64,000 nucleotides of DNA from Pectobacterium brasiliense (GCF_016950255.1 NZ_JACGFN010000001.1:372001-436000), one strand, 5' to 3'; positions 28,573-41,215 are shown, numbered from the stretch's first letter. Numbers and translations are program-made. The notes: a model not told the origin generated them from the letters alone.

Positions 28573-28712
28573 GGTGGTGTTCCTATCGTGATTCCGGTGG
28601 GTGTGGAATCATTATAGAAGAAGCGGAGCGTAATTATTTTCCTAATGCCGTCAGGATAATGCTTTTAGCTGTCAATTTGATAGGTTGTGATGTTATGGCC
28701 TGCCAAGTGATG

Positions 28713-28741
28713 TAAAAACGGCTTCCCATAAGAGAAGCCGT
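28713..28741 (-). terminator. Terminator of the potABCD operon
   Basis: On the minus strand ACGGCTTC-N8-GAAGCCGT is followed by TTTTT, shortly after the potD stop. Confidence 0.8.
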
Positions 28742-28777
28742 CGTGGCGTAGTCGATGTGCATCGCGATATCTCGCGA

Positions 28778-29821
28778 TTAACGACCCGCTTTTAGTTGCT
28801 GGAAGTAGGTTTCATACAGCGTGCTGGCGCTGCCAACGTCGTTCTGCCATTCGCCTTTCGCGATGGTTTCATCATCCGGGTACAACGTTTTGTCCCCTGA
28901 CACTTCCGGCGGCAGTAACTTTTTCGCCGCCAGGTTAGGCGTCGGATAACCGATCGTTTCCGCGACCTGTGCCGCGACTTCCGGGCGCAGCAGGAAGTCG
29001 ATCAGCTTCATCGCACCGTCAACGTTTTTGGCATTGGCCGGAATCGCCAGACTGTCCATCCAGAAGATGCCGCCTTCTTTGGGCCAAATGACATCCAGCG
29101 GAGTACCGGCCTGACGCGCCACGTAGGCAGAACCATTCCACACCATACCCAGATTGACTTCACCTTCGATGAACGGGTTGCCGGGGTTGTCTGAGTTGAA
29201 CGTCAGCACGTTCGGCATCAGAGCTTGCAGCTCTTTATAGGCTGCTTCAATCTCTTTGGGATCGGTGGTATTTGCGGAGTAACCCAGTTTACGCAGGGCG
29301 ATTTGGAACACCTCACGCGCGTCATCGGTCAGCAGCAGGCTGTTCTTGTACTTTGTATCCCACAGATCGGCCCAACTGGTGACGCTGGCGGGGTCAATCA
29401 TTTCATGATTAATACCAATCGCCGTGGCACCCCAGATATAGGGAATGGAGTAGTCATTGTTCGGATCGAAGGATTTGTGCAACAGATTCGGATCGAGGTT
29501 GTGGAAGTTGCTGAGCTTGCTGGTATCAATCTTTTGCAACATGCCTTCTTTGCTCATCTTGGAGATGAAATACGTTGAAGGCACGACCAAATCGTAAGCG
29601 CTATCCTTATAGGTCTTCAGCTTGGCGTACATACTCTCGTTGGATTCATAGGTGGAGTAAATCACCTTGATGCCCGTTTCTTTCGTGAACTGTTCCAAGA
29701 GGCCCGGCGGCACGTATTCGGTCCAGTTATAGAAATAGAGTGTTTTGCCATCGTCGGCGTTGGCGGTGCTGATGCCAAACGCCATCGCGCAGGCTGCCAG
29801 TAGGTGTGGCCACTTTTTCAT
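28778..29821 (-). CDS. potD: Spermidine/putrescine-binding protein PotD
   Basis: This 347-residue periplasmic binding protein delivers polyamines to PotABC. A signal peptide (MKKWPHLLAACAMAFGISTA) precedes the mature start DDGKTLYFYNWTEYVP. Conserved ligand-pocket segments include SNESMYAKLK and VWNGSAYVARQ. The ATG at 29821 has a near-perfect AAGGAGG; a longer frame from 29905 is unsupported. It is 100 bp from potC rather than overlapping it. Confidence 0.96.
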   Translation of the reverse strand: MKKWPHLLAACAMAFGISTANADDGKTLYFYNWTEYVPPGLLEQFTKETGIKVIYSTYESNESMYAKLKTYKDSAYDLVVPSTYFISKMSKEGMLQKIDTSKLSNFHNLDPNLLHKSFDPNNDYSIPYIWGATAIGINHEMIDPASVTSWADLWDTKYKNSLLLTDDAREVFQIALRKLGYSANTTDPKEIEAAYKELQALMPNVLTFNSDNPGNPFIEGEVNLGMVWNGSAYVARQAGTPLDVIWPKEGGIFWMDSLAIPANAKNVDGAMKLIDFLLRPEVAAQVAETIGYPTPNLAAKKLLPPEVSGDKTLYPDDETIAKGEWQNDVGSASTLYETYFQQLKAGR

Positions 29822-29858
29822 TATGTTTACCTCCTTACGAGTCCCAAAGGAAATACCC

Positions 29859-29881
29859 GCCTGGAATAGGTTCTTACAGGC
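29859..29881 (-). other. Small hairpin between potC and potD
   Basis: GCCTG-N13-CAGGC lies in the 100-bp potC-potD gap. It may set different mRNA levels for the binding protein; the stem is short and the call is weak. Confidence 0.3.
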
Positions 29882-29921
29882 AGATATGAAAATAACAGTA
29901 TTCATCGTGCTTGCCGCTACC

Positions 29922-30698
29922 TTACTTTCCGGTGCGGTCGCGTAAAATCAGCTGGCTACTGAGCACCAGCACCAGCGACAGAATGAGCAAAATCGTTGCC
30001 AGCGCGTTGACTTCCGGGGATACGCCGACTTTCACCATCGAGTAAATCTTCAACGGCAGAATCTCATACGCGGGCCCGGTGACAAATGAGGACACCACCA
30101 CGTCATCCATCGACAGCGTAAAACTGAGCAGCCAACTGGCAGCGACTGCCGGCATAGCCAGCGGCAGAATGATTTTGCGTAGAATAATCACTTCGCTGGC
30201 ACCTAAATCACGCGCGGCTTCCAACATCCGCACGTCAAAGCCTTTCAGGCGCGAATAGACGGTCACTACCACAAACGGCAGGCAGAACGTGATATGGGAA
30301 AACAGCAGCGACCAGAATCCGAGCGAGATGCCCAGCAGCATAAAGAGCACTAGCAGCGAAATTGCCATCACGATATCCGGCGACATCATCACCACGAACA
30401 GCATGCCTCCGACAAAAGGCTTGCCGCGAAAGCGGTAGCGATACAGTGCCACCGCCGTCAGAGATCCAATCAGCGTGGCGAACGTCGCAGAGAAAACGGC
30501 CATCGTCAGTGAGTGCTGTGCCGCCTGAAGCAGGCTGTCGTTGTTGATCAGCAGCCGATACCAGTCCAGCGTAAATCCCTGCCAGTTGATGCCGAAACGT
30601 GCCTGATTAAACGAGTTCACGATCAGAATAATGATCGGGATGTACAGGTAAGCGTAAATGATGAACATGAATCCACCGCGGATTAAGCGTCCGGTCAT
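29922..30698 (-). CDS. potC: Polyamine ABC transporter permease PotC
   Basis: This 258-residue inner-membrane permease has about six helices and the EAA loop ([20 protein letters not shown]) that docks on PotA. It is nearly identical to E. coli PotC in its core. The start overlaps the end of potB by four bases (ATGA), indicating translational coupling. Confidence 0.96.
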   Translation of the reverse strand: MTGRLIRGGFMFIIYAYLYIPIIILIVNSFNQARFGINWQGFTLDWYRLLINNDSLLQAAQHSLTMAVFSATFATLIGSLTAVALYRYRFRGKPFVGGMLFVVMMSPDIVMAISLLVLFMLLGISLGFWSLLFSHITFCLPFVVVTVYSRLKGFDVRMLEAARDLGASEVIILRKIILPLAMPAVAASWLLSFTLSMDDVVVSSFVTGPAYEILPLKIYSMVKVGVSPEVNALATILLILSLVLVLSSQLILRDRTGK

Positions 30699-31555
30699 TC
30701 CAGCTCTCCCTTTTTATTCAGCAGGCGGGCTGTGCGGTAGTAGATAAACAGCAGCACGCCCATGACCAGCGTCAGGCAGATGCTGGTGGCCGCACCAAAC
30801 GGCCAGTCGCGGATATTAAGGAACTGGCTTTTAATGACGTTACCGATCAGCAAATTCTTGGCTCCGCCCATCAGATCGGCAACGAAGAACAAGCCCATGG
30901 CAGGCAGCAGCACCAGCAGGCAGCCAGCAATAATCCCCGGCATGGTCAGCGGGGTCACCACGCGAATGAAGGTTTGCCATTTATTGGCTCCCAGATCGCG
31001 GGCGGCCTCAAGGTAGGATTTATCGAGCTTCTCAATACTGGAGTAGAGCGGTAGCACCATGAACGGCAGCAGGATATAAATCAGGCCGAGAATCACCGCT
31101 TCGGAGGTGTACATAATCCGCAGCGGCGTATCGATAAAGCCCGTCCAGAGCAGAAATTCATTCAGATGACCGCGTGTACTCAGAAAGATTTTCAGCCCGT
31201 AAATGCGGATCAGCGAGTTGGTCCAAAACGGCACAATCAGCAGAAATAGCATCAGTGGCTGAATTTTTTTCGGTAAGCGCGCCAGAATAAAGGCAAACGG
31301 ATAGCCCAGCAGCAGACAGCAAAGCGTGGCGATAACCGCCATGTTCAGCGAATGCAGTAACACAGACGCGTAAAGCGGATCGGCCAGTCGCGTATAGTTT
31401 TCCAGCGTAAAGACCAGACTGACGAAATGGGTGTCATCGCGTGTCAGAAAACTGGTTCCGATGATCATCAGGTTGGGCAGGAAAACAAACAGCACCAGCC
31501 AGGCAACGATGAGTGTGATAATGATGTTTTGAAAGCGTTTACGCGACTTCTTCAT
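30695..31555 (-). CDS. potB: Polyamine ABC transporter permease PotB
   Basis: This 286-residue permease pairs with PotC. It has about six membrane helices and an EAA loop ([21 protein letters not shown]). Its start lies inside the last 17 bases of potA, so the operon is tightly coupled in the order potA-potB-potC-potD. Confidence 0.96.
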   Translation of the reverse strand: MKKSRKRFQNIIITLIVAWLVLFVFLPNLMIIGTSFLTRDDTHFVSLVFTLENYTRLADPLYASVLLHSLNMAVIATLCCLLLGYPFAFILARLPKKIQPLMLFLLIVPFWTNSLIRIYGLKIFLSTRGHLNEFLLWTGFIDTPLRIMYTSEAVILGLIYILLPFMVLPLYSSIEKLDKSYLEAARDLGANKWQTFIRVVTPLTMPGIIAGCLLVLLPAMGLFFVADLMGGAKNLLIGNVIKSQFLNIRDWPFGAATSICLTLVMGVLLFIYYRTARLLNKKGELE

Positions 31556-32654
31556 CGTGCAGGACTACCTCCCAACTTTCCACCCAGGTGACGTCTACTT
31601 TCTGGTTGAGTGAATGGTCGAAGTCGGGATCGTCTTCGTTAAAGAACTCGCTGACCATGACCATCTTGCCGTTTTCCAGTTCAATGTTGGATTCCAGCGT
31701 CATGCCTTTATAGTTGCGCTCGCGCACGTAGCCCACCATGCCTTCCGTCTGCATGCCGTCGCCCAGCTCTTCGACGCGTAAATCTTCCGGCCGCAGCAGT
31801 ACGTTGAGGTGTTGGCCGACAGTGACCGGAAAGCTGACGGTGATAACGCATTCGTGGCCTTCGACCTGAGCACGCACCCGCTGTTCGTCCAACTGCTCCA
31901 GCACTACGGCATCAAAGATATTGATTTCACCGATAAAGCTGGCGACAAACAGATTTTTCGGCTCTTCGTAGATTTCACGCGGCGTACCGTCTTGCTCGAT
32001 GCGTCCATCACGCATCACGACGATGCGATCAGACATGGTCAGTGCTTCTTCCTGATCGTGCGTGACGAAAATAAAGGTGATACCTAGCTTACGCTGTAGT
32101 GCCTTAAGTTCGTTCTGCATCTGCTTACGCAGCTTATAATCGAGCGCGGACAGGGATTCATCCAGCAACAGAACTTTCGGCTGATTGACGACGGCGCGGG
32201 CGATGGCTACGCGCTGCTGCTGGCCGCCGGAAAGCTGGTGCGGGCGACGCTGTGCCAGCTCCTCTAGCTGCACCATTTTCAGCGCGTCAATCACGCGTGG
32301 CGCAATCTCCGCGGCAGGCGTTTTCTGCATGCGCAGGCCGAATGCCACGTTCTCAAACACGCTGAGGTGAGGAAACAGGGCGTAACTTTGAAATACGGTA
32401 TTAACGTGCCGTTGCTCGGCGGGCTGGTGGGTAATGTCCTGCTTTTCCAGCATGACGTTGCCGCTATCGACCGTTTCCAGGCCGGCAATCAGACGTAGTA
32501 CGGTGGTCTTGCCGCAGCCGGATGGCCCGAGGATCGTCAGAAACTCACCGTTATTAATGGTGAGATTAAAATGTGAAATGATGTCTTTGCCATCAAAGCC
32601 TTTATGGACGTTGAGCAATTCAACGACCGGCACAGTCAGGGAGTTTTCTTTCAT
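31539..32654 (-). CDS. potA: Polyamine ABC transporter ATPase PotA
   Basis: This 371-residue cytoplasmic ATPase drives polyamine import. Walker A (GPSGCGKTT), the signature LSGGQQQR, Walker B ([11 protein letters not shown]) and the H-loop ([10 protein letters not shown]) are intact, followed by a C-terminal regulatory TOBE domain (about 270-371). It is the first gene of potABCD and is divergent from pepT. Confidence 0.97.
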   Translation of the reverse strand: MKENSLTVPVVELLNVHKGFDGKDIISHFNLTINNGEFLTILGPSGCGKTTVLRLIAGLETVDSGNVMLEKQDITHQPAEQRHVNTVFQSYALFPHLSVFENVAFGLRMQKTPAAEIAPRVIDALKMVQLEELAQRRPHQLSGGQQQRVAIARAVVNQPKVLLLDESLSALDYKLRKQMQNELKALQRKLGITFIFVTHDQEEALTMSDRIVVMRDGRIEQDGTPREIYEEPKNLFVASFIGEINIFDAVVLEQLDEQRVRAQVEGHECVITVSFPVTVGQHLNVLLRPEDLRVEELGDGMQTEGMVGYVRERNYKGMTLESNIELENGKMVMVSEFFNEDDPDFDHSLNQKVDVTWVESWEVVLHDEEVA

Positions 32655-33013
32655 TAAGGTCTAGCTCTATGTCCTGATTTGGCCGATTAACGGTATGTCC
32701 GTTGCGATCGTACCAAGGGTTATCACCTTTCAGCCAGCGTGCGCAGTTAAGGGCGGCATTTTACGGGAAACGTTGCCTGACGCCAACTTGTGTGACCCAC
32801 TTACTGCCGATTGATGGCGATTAAGCTAATGAATGAGGGAGTATGTTTCCTGATTGTTACCTGATTTGGGCATTCTTCGTGACGTGGTCACCGCTTTTTG
32901 GCCTGAATTCTGGTCTGCCGATTTGTTAAATCGGAAAAAAACTGACCTGACGCAATATTTACCGTGGTAGCCCTATCCATAATGCCTTTCAGGGTTCAGG
33001 GGGTATAAATAAG
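32655..33013. other. Divergent spacer between potA and pepT
   Basis: This 359-bp stretch holds no gene that I can support. It must carry the promoters of potABCD and pepT. One FNR-like element is listed separately. Confidence 0.6.
32811..32824 (+). promoter_or_regulatory. FNR-like site upstream of pepT
   Basis: TTGAT-GGCG-ATTAA matches nine of ten fixed positions of the FNR consensus TTGAT-N4-ATCAA. In E. coli and Salmonella pepT is induced anaerobically by FNR. The site lies about 190 bp before the start codon, which is far, so confidence is low. Confidence 0.35.
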
Positions 33014-34246
33014 ATGGATAAATTACTCGACAGATTTTTGAATTACGTTTCGTTTGATACACAGTCTAAATCCGGCGTTCGGCAGGTGCCGAGCACCGAC
33101 GGTCAGTTGAAACTGGCGCGTGCGTTGCAGCAGGAACTGCTCGAACTGGGGTTTGAGCAAATCACGCTGAGTAAGCAGGGCTGCCTGATGGCGACGCTCC
33201 CTGCAAACGTTGCCTGGCCCGTTCCGGCCATCGGTTTTGTTTCACATATGGATACGTCACCGGACTTTAGCGGCAAGAATGTTAATCCGCAGATTCTGGA
33301 AAACTACCGCGGCGGCGATATTGCCTTGGGCGTGGGGGATGAAGTGCTGTCACCCGTGATGTTCCCGGTATTACACCAATTACTTGGGCACACGCTGATT
33401 ACCACAGACGGCAAAACGCTGCTGGGGGCGGATGATAAAGCGGGGATCGCGGAAATTATTACCGCGCTGGTGCGTCTAAAGACAAGCCAGTTACCGCACG
33501 GCGATATTCGTATTGCCTTTACGCCGGATGAAGAAATTGGCAAGGGCGCGCAATTTTTTGATGTCAAAGCGTTTAACGCGCAGTGGGCCTATACCGTGGA
33601 CGGCGGTGGTGTCGGCGAGTTGGAGTATGAGAATTTTAATGCCGCCTCGGTTCACGTGAAAATCGTGGGCAACAATGTGCATCCCGGCAGCGCCAAAGGC
33701 GTGATGGTGAATGCACTGACATTGGCTTCTCGCTATCACCAGCAGGTGCCAGAGAGTCAATCGCCGGAGCAGACGGACGGCTATCAGGGGTTCTATCATC
33801 TTCACACAATGAAAGGCTCTGTGGAGCGCGCAGACTTGCATTACATCGTCCGGGATTTTGACCGCAACGGTTTTGAACAGCGTAAACAGACGATGCTGGA
33901 TATTGCGGAAAAGGTCGGCGCGGGGCTTCACCCGGATTGCTACATTGAAGTCACGATTACCGATACCTATTACAACATGCGTGAGCAGGTTGAGCAGCAT
34001 CCGCACATTATTGCGTTGGCACAGCAGGCGATGCGGGATTGCGACATCGAGCCGAATATGAAGCCGATTCGCGGCGGCACCGACGGCGCACACCTGTCAT
34101 TTCAAGGGCTACCGTGCCCGAATCTGTTTACCGGCGGCTACAACTATCATGGCAAACATGAATTTGTCACGCTGGAAGGCATGGAAAAGGCGGTGTCTGT
34201 AATTATGCGCATTGCCGAGTTGACGGCGCTGCACGCGAAGCCGTAA
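33014..34246 (+). CDS. pepT: Peptidase T (tripeptidase)
   Basis: This 410-residue M20-family zinc aminopeptidase releases the N-terminal residue of tripeptides in the cytoplasm. Metal and catalytic motifs [23 protein letters not shown] and the distal GGTDGAHLS / [10 protein letters not shown] are all present. It converges with roxA over a strong terminator. The gene order potA-pepT-roxA-phoQ equals E. coli. Confidence 0.96.
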   Translation: MDKLLDRFLNYVSFDTQSKSGVRQVPSTDGQLKLARALQQELLELGFEQITLSKQGCLMATLPANVAWPVPAIGFVSHMDTSPDFSGKNVNPQILENYRGGDIALGVGDEVLSPVMFPVLHQLLGHTLITTDGKTLLGADDKAGIAEIITALVRLKTSQLPHGDIRIAFTPDEEIGKGAQFFDVKAFNAQWAYTVDGGGVGELEYENFNAASVHVKIVGNNVHPGSAKGVMVNALTLASRYHQQVPESQSPEQTDGYQGFYHLHTMKGSVERADLHYIVRDFDRNGFEQRKQTMLDIAEKVGAGLHPDCYIEVTITDTYYNMREQVEQHPHIIALAQQAMRDCDIEPNMKPIRGGTDGAHLSFQGLPCPNLFTGGYNYHGKHEFVTLEGMEKAVSVIMRIAELTALHAKP

Positions 34247-34270
34247 GCGTTGCCATTTTGCAGAGATAAA

Positions 34271-34293
34271 GAAGGCGGGACATTCCCGCCTTC
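34271..34293. terminator. Terminator between pepT and roxA
   Basis: GAAGGCGGGA-CAT-TCCCGCCTTC is a perfect 10-bp stem with a three-base loop, with A- and T-rich flanks, between convergent genes. Confidence 0.8.
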
Positions 34294-34323
34294 TCTTTGA
34301 CTAACCCGTATTCAAGATGGGTC

Positions 34324-35445
34324 TTAATCCGCGAAGTACCAGTAACCGCTGTTAATCAGAACGGTAAGCTGTGCGAGGAAAGAGGGATCTTCCAGCGCGT
34401 CGCCCAGTAGTTCTGCACCAATAGCAGGATGCTCAGCCAGCGCAAACAACGCCGCCTTGTGCGTACTGTTCACTTTTTCCCCGTTAACGAAGCAGCTATC
34501 GCCAACGCAGAGGACCCGCAGGCCGCCTAAACGACGCAGCGGTTCACCCTGTTGCAGATATTCATACACTTCGCCTGCCTGATAAGGTGGCTCCGGCGGT
34601 GAGAGATCGAGCTCGTGACGGGACTGGGAGATGAATTCACCAAACCAGTTCTGGAAATGCTCCGGCTGCTGCACCAGCTCCAGCATCATTTTTTGCAGCG
34701 CATCCAGCTCTTGCGGCAGTACGCTGGCGATATGATCGCGGGGTGGAACATCAGGGTCGCTGTAGCGATAGCTGCCGAGTTCGCGGGAAAGCACATAATC
34801 CGCAAAGCCGCTGACCAGCTCGCGAGCATTCGGCGCTCGGAAACCCACCGAGTAGTTCAGCGAGTTTTCCAGCGAATAGCCTTCGTGCGGGAAACCCGGT
34901 GGGATATAGATAATATCGCCCGGTTCCAGCTCCTCATCAATAATGGCGTCAAACGGATCGACCTGAAGCAGGTCAGGATGCGGACAGTGCTGCTTCATCG
35001 GTATTTTTTCACCGATGCGCCAGCGGCGACGCCCCGTTCCCTGAATAATGAAAACATCATACTGATCCAGATGTGGCCCTACGCCACCGCCGGGAACGGA
35101 AAATGAAATCATCAAATCATCGGTGCGCCAGTCCGGCAGTTGTCGGAAGGGCTGCATCAAGGCAGAAGAGGGTTCATGCCAGTGATCGACGGCCTGCACC
35201 AACAGCGACCAGTTACTTTCCCCCAGATGATCGTAGCTCTCGAAAGGACCGTGGCTTACCTGCCAGCGTCCGTTCTGATGGCTGACCAGACGGCTATCTA
35301 CCTCGTTTTCTAACGCCAGACCAGCGAGTTCGTCGGGTGATATCGGGTCGATAAAATGCGTGAAACCGCCTTTAATCAGGAGCGGACGTTTTTGCCAGTA
35401 GTTCGCTAAAAAATCCTGCCAGTCGAGATTGAGCTGATAGTCCAT
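34324..35445 (-). CDS. roxA: Ribosomal protein L16 arginine hydroxylase RoxA
   Basis: This 373-residue JmjC-type oxygenase (YcfD) uses Fe(II) and 2-oxoglutarate to hydroxylate an arginine of ribosomal protein L16. The iron ligands are visible in GPHLDQYDVF and the later PPGFPHEGYSL. The C-terminal part is the winged-helix-like dimer region of the family. It lies between pepT and phoQ as in E. coli. Confidence 0.94.
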   Translation of the reverse strand: MDYQLNLDWQDFLANYWQKRPLLIKGGFTHFIDPISPDELAGLALENEVDSRLVSHQNGRWQVSHGPFESYDHLGESNWSLLVQAVDHWHEPSSALMQPFRQLPDWRTDDLMISFSVPGGGVGPHLDQYDVFIIQGTGRRRWRIGEKIPMKQHCPHPDLLQVDPFDAIIDEELEPGDIIYIPPGFPHEGYSLENSLNYSVGFRAPNARELVSGFADYVLSRELGSYRYSDPDVPPRDHIASVLPQELDALQKMMLELVQQPEHFQNWFGEFISQSRHELDLSPPEPPYQAGEVYEYLQQGEPLRRLGGLRVLCVGDSCFVNGEKVNSTHKAALFALAEHPAIGAELLGDALEDPSFLAQLTVLINSGYWYFAD

Positions 35446-35582
35446 ACTGTTTTCCAGAAACTTGTTTTTTTGAGGAAATGACTGTTCTTGAAGATATGAT
35501 TTTCCGTGAAATAATCAGTATTTTAAAACAATCAGTATTTTGGCGATAAGTATAGCGGAAGCATCGCGCGCTGTACTGTCTT

Positions 35583-37037
35583 TCACCCCTCATTCTGGCT
35601 CAGGTTCTGGCGGGAGAAAATAGCTTCGACTCGGGCACCGCCCAGTGCGCTGTCGCTGATGAGGATCTCACCCTGGTACTGTTCGATAATTTCGACCGCA
35701 ACGGCAAGGCCGATACCTTGTCCGGGACGCATACGGTCGGCGCGCTGCCCACGCAGGAAAATCATTTCGCGCTTGCTTTCGTGGATGCCGGGGCCATCGT
35801 CATCAACAATCAGATGTAACTTGTGATCGGAGTATTGCACGCTAATTTCGACAAATTCCAGACAGTACTTACAGGCGTTATCAAGAATATTGCCCAGCAC
35901 TTCCATGAAATCATTTTTCTCACCGACGAAGGTCAGCTCGGGCGGAATATCGAGCGTCAACACCACGCCCTTGCGCTGATACACCTTATTTAACGCGGAA
36001 CACAAGCCATCTAACAGTGCCGGAACCGAGTGTACTTCACGTATCAGCAGATTATGTTCAGAGCGCACGCTGGCCCGATGCAGGTAATAGCCAATCTGCT
36101 GCGAGATGCGGCTGATCTGCGACAGCATAATAGGCTCAGCCTGATCGATAGTGATTTCTTTGCCGGTTCGCAATGCACGTAACGTGGTCTGTAAAACCGC
36201 CAGCGGTGTTTTCAAGCTGTGGGTGAGGTCAGTCAGCGTTGTGCGGTACTTATGGTAGCGCTGACGTTCGTTATTCAGCAGGATATTCAGGTTTTTCACC
36301 AGACTAAACAACTCGCGCGGCGGATTTTCATCCAACTGATCGCGTGTGCCTTTTTCCAGCTCGGCGATCTGTTTTACCAGATGCTGAATAGGGCGCAGGC
36401 TCCAGTGAGCGCCTAGCCAAAGCAGGGGAAGCACCAGCAGAAGGTTGGCGATCAACACATAGCTGAACCATTCCCACACCACGTCTTCCTGCTGGAGTTC
36501 CTGCGGGATGCGGTCAACCACGACAATGGTGATGGAAGGGAGATGTTCGGTCTTGGGGTAAACGTTCACGGCGATGGAGTGCGTTAACGCATTGCTGTGC
36601 GCCCCGTTCAGCGCCCGCAAGCTGCTCAGCAGCAAGGTGTTGCCCGTTAATACCGCGCTGCTGGTATCGGTGTCGGTATCCAGCTCGTGATAGGCCGTCT
36701 TGCTTAACCATTCCGGATTGATTAGCGCTTCCAGCTCGGGAACGTGTTTTTCGCGCCAGAGCATGTTGCCATGTTCGTCGTATATCAACACCAGCGTGGG
36801 GAAATTGATATCAACGTCGGGTGGCGTGACGATATTCAGCTGGTTATCGCGCCACTGCGCAAGGCTGTAGTAGAGGTTACTTTCGCCGCGCAGCAAACGG
36901 AATGAGGTTTTATCAAAGTTGACGCTGTAACCGATAATGGCGACGACGCCATAGGCGAGCGACAGCGCCAGTACGATGGCCGCTGTCGCGAGTAGAAAAC
37001 GAATACGAAGCGAGAAGGGCAGCTTCTTATCGCTCAT
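35583..37037 (-). CDS. phoQ: Sensor histidine kinase PhoQ (PehS)
   Basis: This 484-residue inner-membrane sensor has two helices (about 12-37 and 192-211) around a periplasmic PAS-like domain, then HAMP, the H-box ([10 protein letters not shown], His273) and the ATPase domain ([16 protein letters not shown]). In soft-rot bacteria the pair is called pehSR and controls endopolygalacturonase in response to Mg2+ and Ca2+. The acidic cluster found in E. coli PhoQ is replaced here at residues 144-151 by NGAHSNAL. The start overlaps the phoP stop as ATGA. Confidence 0.95.
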   Translation of the reverse strand: MSDKKLPFSLRIRFLLATAAIVLALSLAYGVVAIIGYSVNFDKTSFRLLRGESNLYYSLAQWRDNQLNIVTPPDVDINFPTLVLIYDEHGNMLWREKHVPELEALINPEWLSKTAYHELDTDTDTSSAVLTGNTLLLSSLRALNGAHSNALTHSIAVNVYPKTEHLPSITIVVVDRIPQELQQEDVVWEWFSYVLIANLLLVLPLLWLGAHWSLRPIQHLVKQIAELEKGTRDQLDENPPRELFSLVKNLNILLNNERQRYHKYRTTLTDLTHSLKTPLAVLQTTLRALRTGKEITIDQAEPIMLSQISRISQQIGYYLHRASVRSEHNLLIREVHSVPALLDGLCSALNKVYQRKGVVLTLDIPPELTFVGEKNDFMEVLGNILDNACKYCLEFVEISVQYSDHKLHLIVDDDGPGIHESKREMIFLRGQRADRMRPGQGIGLAVAVEIIEQYQGEILISDSALGGARVEAIFSRQNLSQNEG

Positions 37038-37723
37038 GCTGAGCCTGAAGGGGGATCAATATCAAAGCGATATCCTTGTCCGCGTACGGTGGTGATCACA
37101 TCCGGCGCTTCTGCCTGCTGAATTTTCTTGCGTAGCCGCCCCATCAATACGTCGATGGTGTGGCTTTCCCGCAGTTCTGCATCGGGGTACAGCTGCAACA
37201 TCAGCGACTCTTTGCTGACGACCTTGCCTTTGTTACGAATCAACGTTTCGATAATCGTGTATTCAAACGCGGTGAGCTTGATCGGGCTGCTGTGGATCAT
37301 CATTTCGCGGCGCGATAAATCGATCTCAAAAGGCGGCAGGCTGATGACTTGCGAGGCCAGTCCGCTGTTGCGCCGCATCAGTGCCTGCAAGCGCGCCACG
37401 ACTTCTTCCATATGGAACGGCTTCGTCACGTAATCGTCTGCACCGGCTTCCAGCACCGCAACTTTGTCCTGCCAGCCTTCACGGGCGGTCAGCACCAGAA
37501 TCGGGAGCTTGACCTGATGGGTGCGCCAGCGACGGATCATACTCATGCCGTCTTCATCAGGTAGCCCGAGGTCGACAATGGCGATATCCGGCATATTTTC
37601 ATGCAGAAAATAATCCGCTTCTTTGGCGTCAGACGCCGCGTCAACCTGATGCCCCATTTCGTTCATCTGAACGGTTAAATGGTGGCGCAATAATACATTA
37701 TCTTCAACGACCAGAATCCGCAT
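37034..37723 (-). CDS. phoP: Response regulator PhoP (PehR)
   Basis: This 229-residue OmpR-type regulator has a receiver domain with the phosphoacceptor Asp51 ([14 protein letters not shown]) and a C-terminal winged helix ([25 protein letters not shown]). It is a few residues longer than the E. coli protein at the C-terminus. A PhoP box with a well-spaced -10 lies 146 bp upstream, so the operon is probably autoregulated. Confidence 0.96.
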   Translation of the reverse strand: MRILVVEDNVLLRHHLTVQMNEMGHQVDAASDAKEADYFLHENMPDIAIVDLGLPDEDGMSMIRRWRTHQVKLPILVLTAREGWQDKVAVLEAGADDYVTKPFHMEEVVARLQALMRRNSGLASQVISLPPFEIDLSRREMMIHSSPIKLTAFEYTIIETLIRNKGKVVSKESLMLQLYPDAELRESHTIDVLMGRLRKKIQQAEAPDVITTVRGQGYRFDIDPPSGSA

Positions 37724-37851
37724 CGCTATATCCTCTGTCGAATAGATAGAATGATATTTATCAAAATACCTTTATGCACCCTATCTTTCACGTATGTCGC
37801 TCCCGCGTATCAACATTATACGCAGAGAACGTTATTTATTTTATTTGTTAA

Positions 37852-37885
37852 ATTATCCACAGGGAGAATAAACCGGGTATAAACA
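37852..37885 (-). promoter_or_regulatory. PhoP box and -10 element of the phoPQ promoter
   Basis: On the minus strand TGTTTA-TACCC-GGTTTA (37869-37885) is a perfect PhoP direct repeat. It is followed after 11 bases by GATAAT, the spacing typical of PhoP-activated promoters. The site lies upstream of phoP in the right orientation. Confidence 0.85.
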
Positions 37886-37965
37886 GGCTGGAAATGGTTG
37901 GTGTTATGGAAAACTGGCGGGCAGGGTGCCCGCCAGAGAGAGGTCACGTTCGGGTTTGAGAACGG

Positions 37966-39354
<1,389 letters not shown>

Positions 39355-39467
39355 TTAATTTCAATAAAAACGATTAATTTCGATAAGGACAAGTAGTTTT
39401 AACAACAATCAATTTCATGACGCTGGCGTTAATCACACCAGCATCGCGCATCGCGGCAAGAATACCA

Positions 39468-40106
39468 TCAATCGGCTGGGCAACGCGCCAATATCTGTTT
39501 TGCTTCTTTAACCAACTTGCCGCGTGAAAGCATCAGCTGTAGGCGTCCGCCGCCAATTTGTTGCCAGAGCACCGCAGAACGGATTCCGGCCAACAGCGCA
39601 GCGCGTACTTTAGCCTGCACCTGGCTGTTTTTCAGCACTTCCGGTGAACCGGTAACCTGAATACGTGGCCCCAGTGTACTGATGACATCCACATAAATCG
39701 CCGCCAGCGCGCTCACAATCGTTTCGGAGAGCAGGTCAAAATGCTCCAGTTGGCGTTCCAACTGCCCGATGCGCTTGCCCAATTCGTCAAGTGCGGCAGA
39801 CTTCGCATTCAGTTTACGTTCTAACGCAATCAGGCTGAAAGCGTAGCGTGAGAGTTCCGCGCCCGCGCCTTTGTTGCTACTGGTATTCAGAATTCCTAAC
39901 AGCGTTTCCAGCCCAACTTTCAGGTTCTGCTCGTCATTGCCATAAACGGCCAGCGTGGACGCCGGATTGAGATTCAAAACGCTGTTCAGCGAGGTATGCA
40001 GCACATCATTATTACAGCTACCGGTATGGGCCAACTGCTGGACTGCATGCGCCGATTGGCAAATGCCCGCTAGCGCCAGCGTAATTTCATAATAGTTCTT
40101 AGCCAC
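39468..40106 (-). CDS. hflD: HflD, lysogenization regulator homologue
   Basis: This 212-residue protein matches E. coli HflD ([36 protein letters not shown]). HflD binds phage lambda CII in E. coli; its native role is unclear but it is always linked to mnmA and purB. The start codon is GTG. It begins two bases after the mnmA stop, so they are co-expressed. Confidence 0.95.
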   Translation of the reverse strand: MAKNYYEITLALAGICQSAHAVQQLAHTGSCNNDVLHTSLNSVLNLNPASTLAVYGNDEQNLKVGLETLLGILNTSSNKGAGAELSRYAFSLIALERKLNAKSAALDELGKRIGQLERQLEHFDLLSETIVSALAAIYVDVISTLGPRIQVTGSPEVLKNSQVQAKVRAALLAGIRSAVLWQQIGGGRLQLMLSRGKLVKEAKQILARCPAD

Positions 40107-40108
40107 GG

Positions 40109-41215
40109 TTACTCCTGTAAGCGTTCTTCAATGATACCGCCGCCAAGGCAAACGTCGTCCAGATAAAAGACGGCGGATTGGCCCGGAGTCACGGCTGCGA
40201 CAGGCTCATCAAAACGCACGGTAATGCGATCGTCGCCCAGTGGCGTGACGGTGCAGGGGATATCCGCCTGACGATAACGGGTTTTCACCGTACACCGTAA
40301 TTCAGCGGTGAGCGGCTGACGATCGACCCAGTGTAGCTGCTGTGCGATTAAACCGTACGACATCAGGCGAGGGTGTTCGTGACCCTGCGCGACATACAGA
40401 ATATTGTTGGCGACATCTTTATCCACCACGTACCAAGGGTCTTCGCCGCCGTCTTTGACGCCGCCAATACCCAGACCTTTGCGTTGCCCCAGCGTGTGGT
40501 ACATCAGCCCTTGATGCTGTCCCATCGGTTTGTTGTCGTCGACGGACAGAATCGGACCCGGCTGTGCGGGCAGGTAGCGCGCCAGAAAATCGGTAAATTT
40601 ACGCTCACCGATGAAGCAAATACCGGTCGAGTCTTTTTTCTTCGCGGTGGCCAGTTCTAGCTCTTCGGCAATTTTACGTACCTGTGGTTTTTCCAGTTCG
40701 CCGACCGGGAACAGGCTCTGTGCGATCTGTTCGTGGCTCAGCGTATAAAGAAAATAGCTCTGGTCTTTGTTGCCGTCCATGCCGCGCAGCAAACGGCTTT
40801 TACCGTCAACGTCGTGACGACGGACGTAGTGGCCTGTCGCGATGTAGTCTGCCCCGAGATCCTCGGCGGCGAATTCCAGGAAGGCTTTGAATTTGATTTC
40901 TTTATTGCACAGGATATCGGGGTTGGGGGTACGGCCCGCTTTGTATTCTTCAAGGAAGAGTTCAAACACGTTGTCCCAATATTCAGCGGCAAAGTTGACG
41001 GTATGTAATTCGATACCTAGCTTGTCGCAAACGGCCTGCGCATCGGCAAGATCGGTGGCCGCAGAGCAATACTCTGTGTCGTCATCCTCTTCCCAGTTCT
41101 TCATGAACAGGCCTTCAACATGATAGCCCTGTTGCTGTAACAGGTAAGCGGAAACGGAGGAGTCAACACCGCCGGACATACCGACAATCACTTTTTTCTG
41201 GCTGTTATCTGACAT
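40109..41215 (-). CDS. mnmA: tRNA 2-thiouridylase MnmA
   Basis: This 368-residue enzyme thiolates U34 of Lys, Glu and Gln tRNAs using sulfur relayed from the Tus proteins. The PP-loop [12 protein letters not shown] binds ATP, and the two catalytic cysteines are in [12 protein letters not shown] and [12 protein letters not shown]. It forms an operon with hflD and purB as in E. coli. Confidence 0.97.
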   Translation of the reverse strand: MSDNSQKKVIVGMSGGVDSSVSAYLLQQQGYHVEGLFMKNWEEDDDTEYCSAATDLADAQAVCDKLGIELHTVNFAAEYWDNVFELFLEEYKAGRTPNPDILCNKEIKFKAFLEFAAEDLGADYIATGHYVRRHDVDGKSRLLRGMDGNKDQSYFLYTLSHEQIAQSLFPVGELEKPQVRKIAEELELATAKKKDSTGICFIGERKFTDFLARYLPAQPGPILSVDDNKPMGQHQGLMYHTLGQRKGLGIGGVKDGGEDPWYVVDKDVANNILYVAQGHEHPRLMSYGLIAQQLHWVDRQPLTAELRCTVKTRYRQADIPCTVTPLGDDRITVRFDEPVAAVTPGQSAVFYLDDVCLGGGIIEERLQE

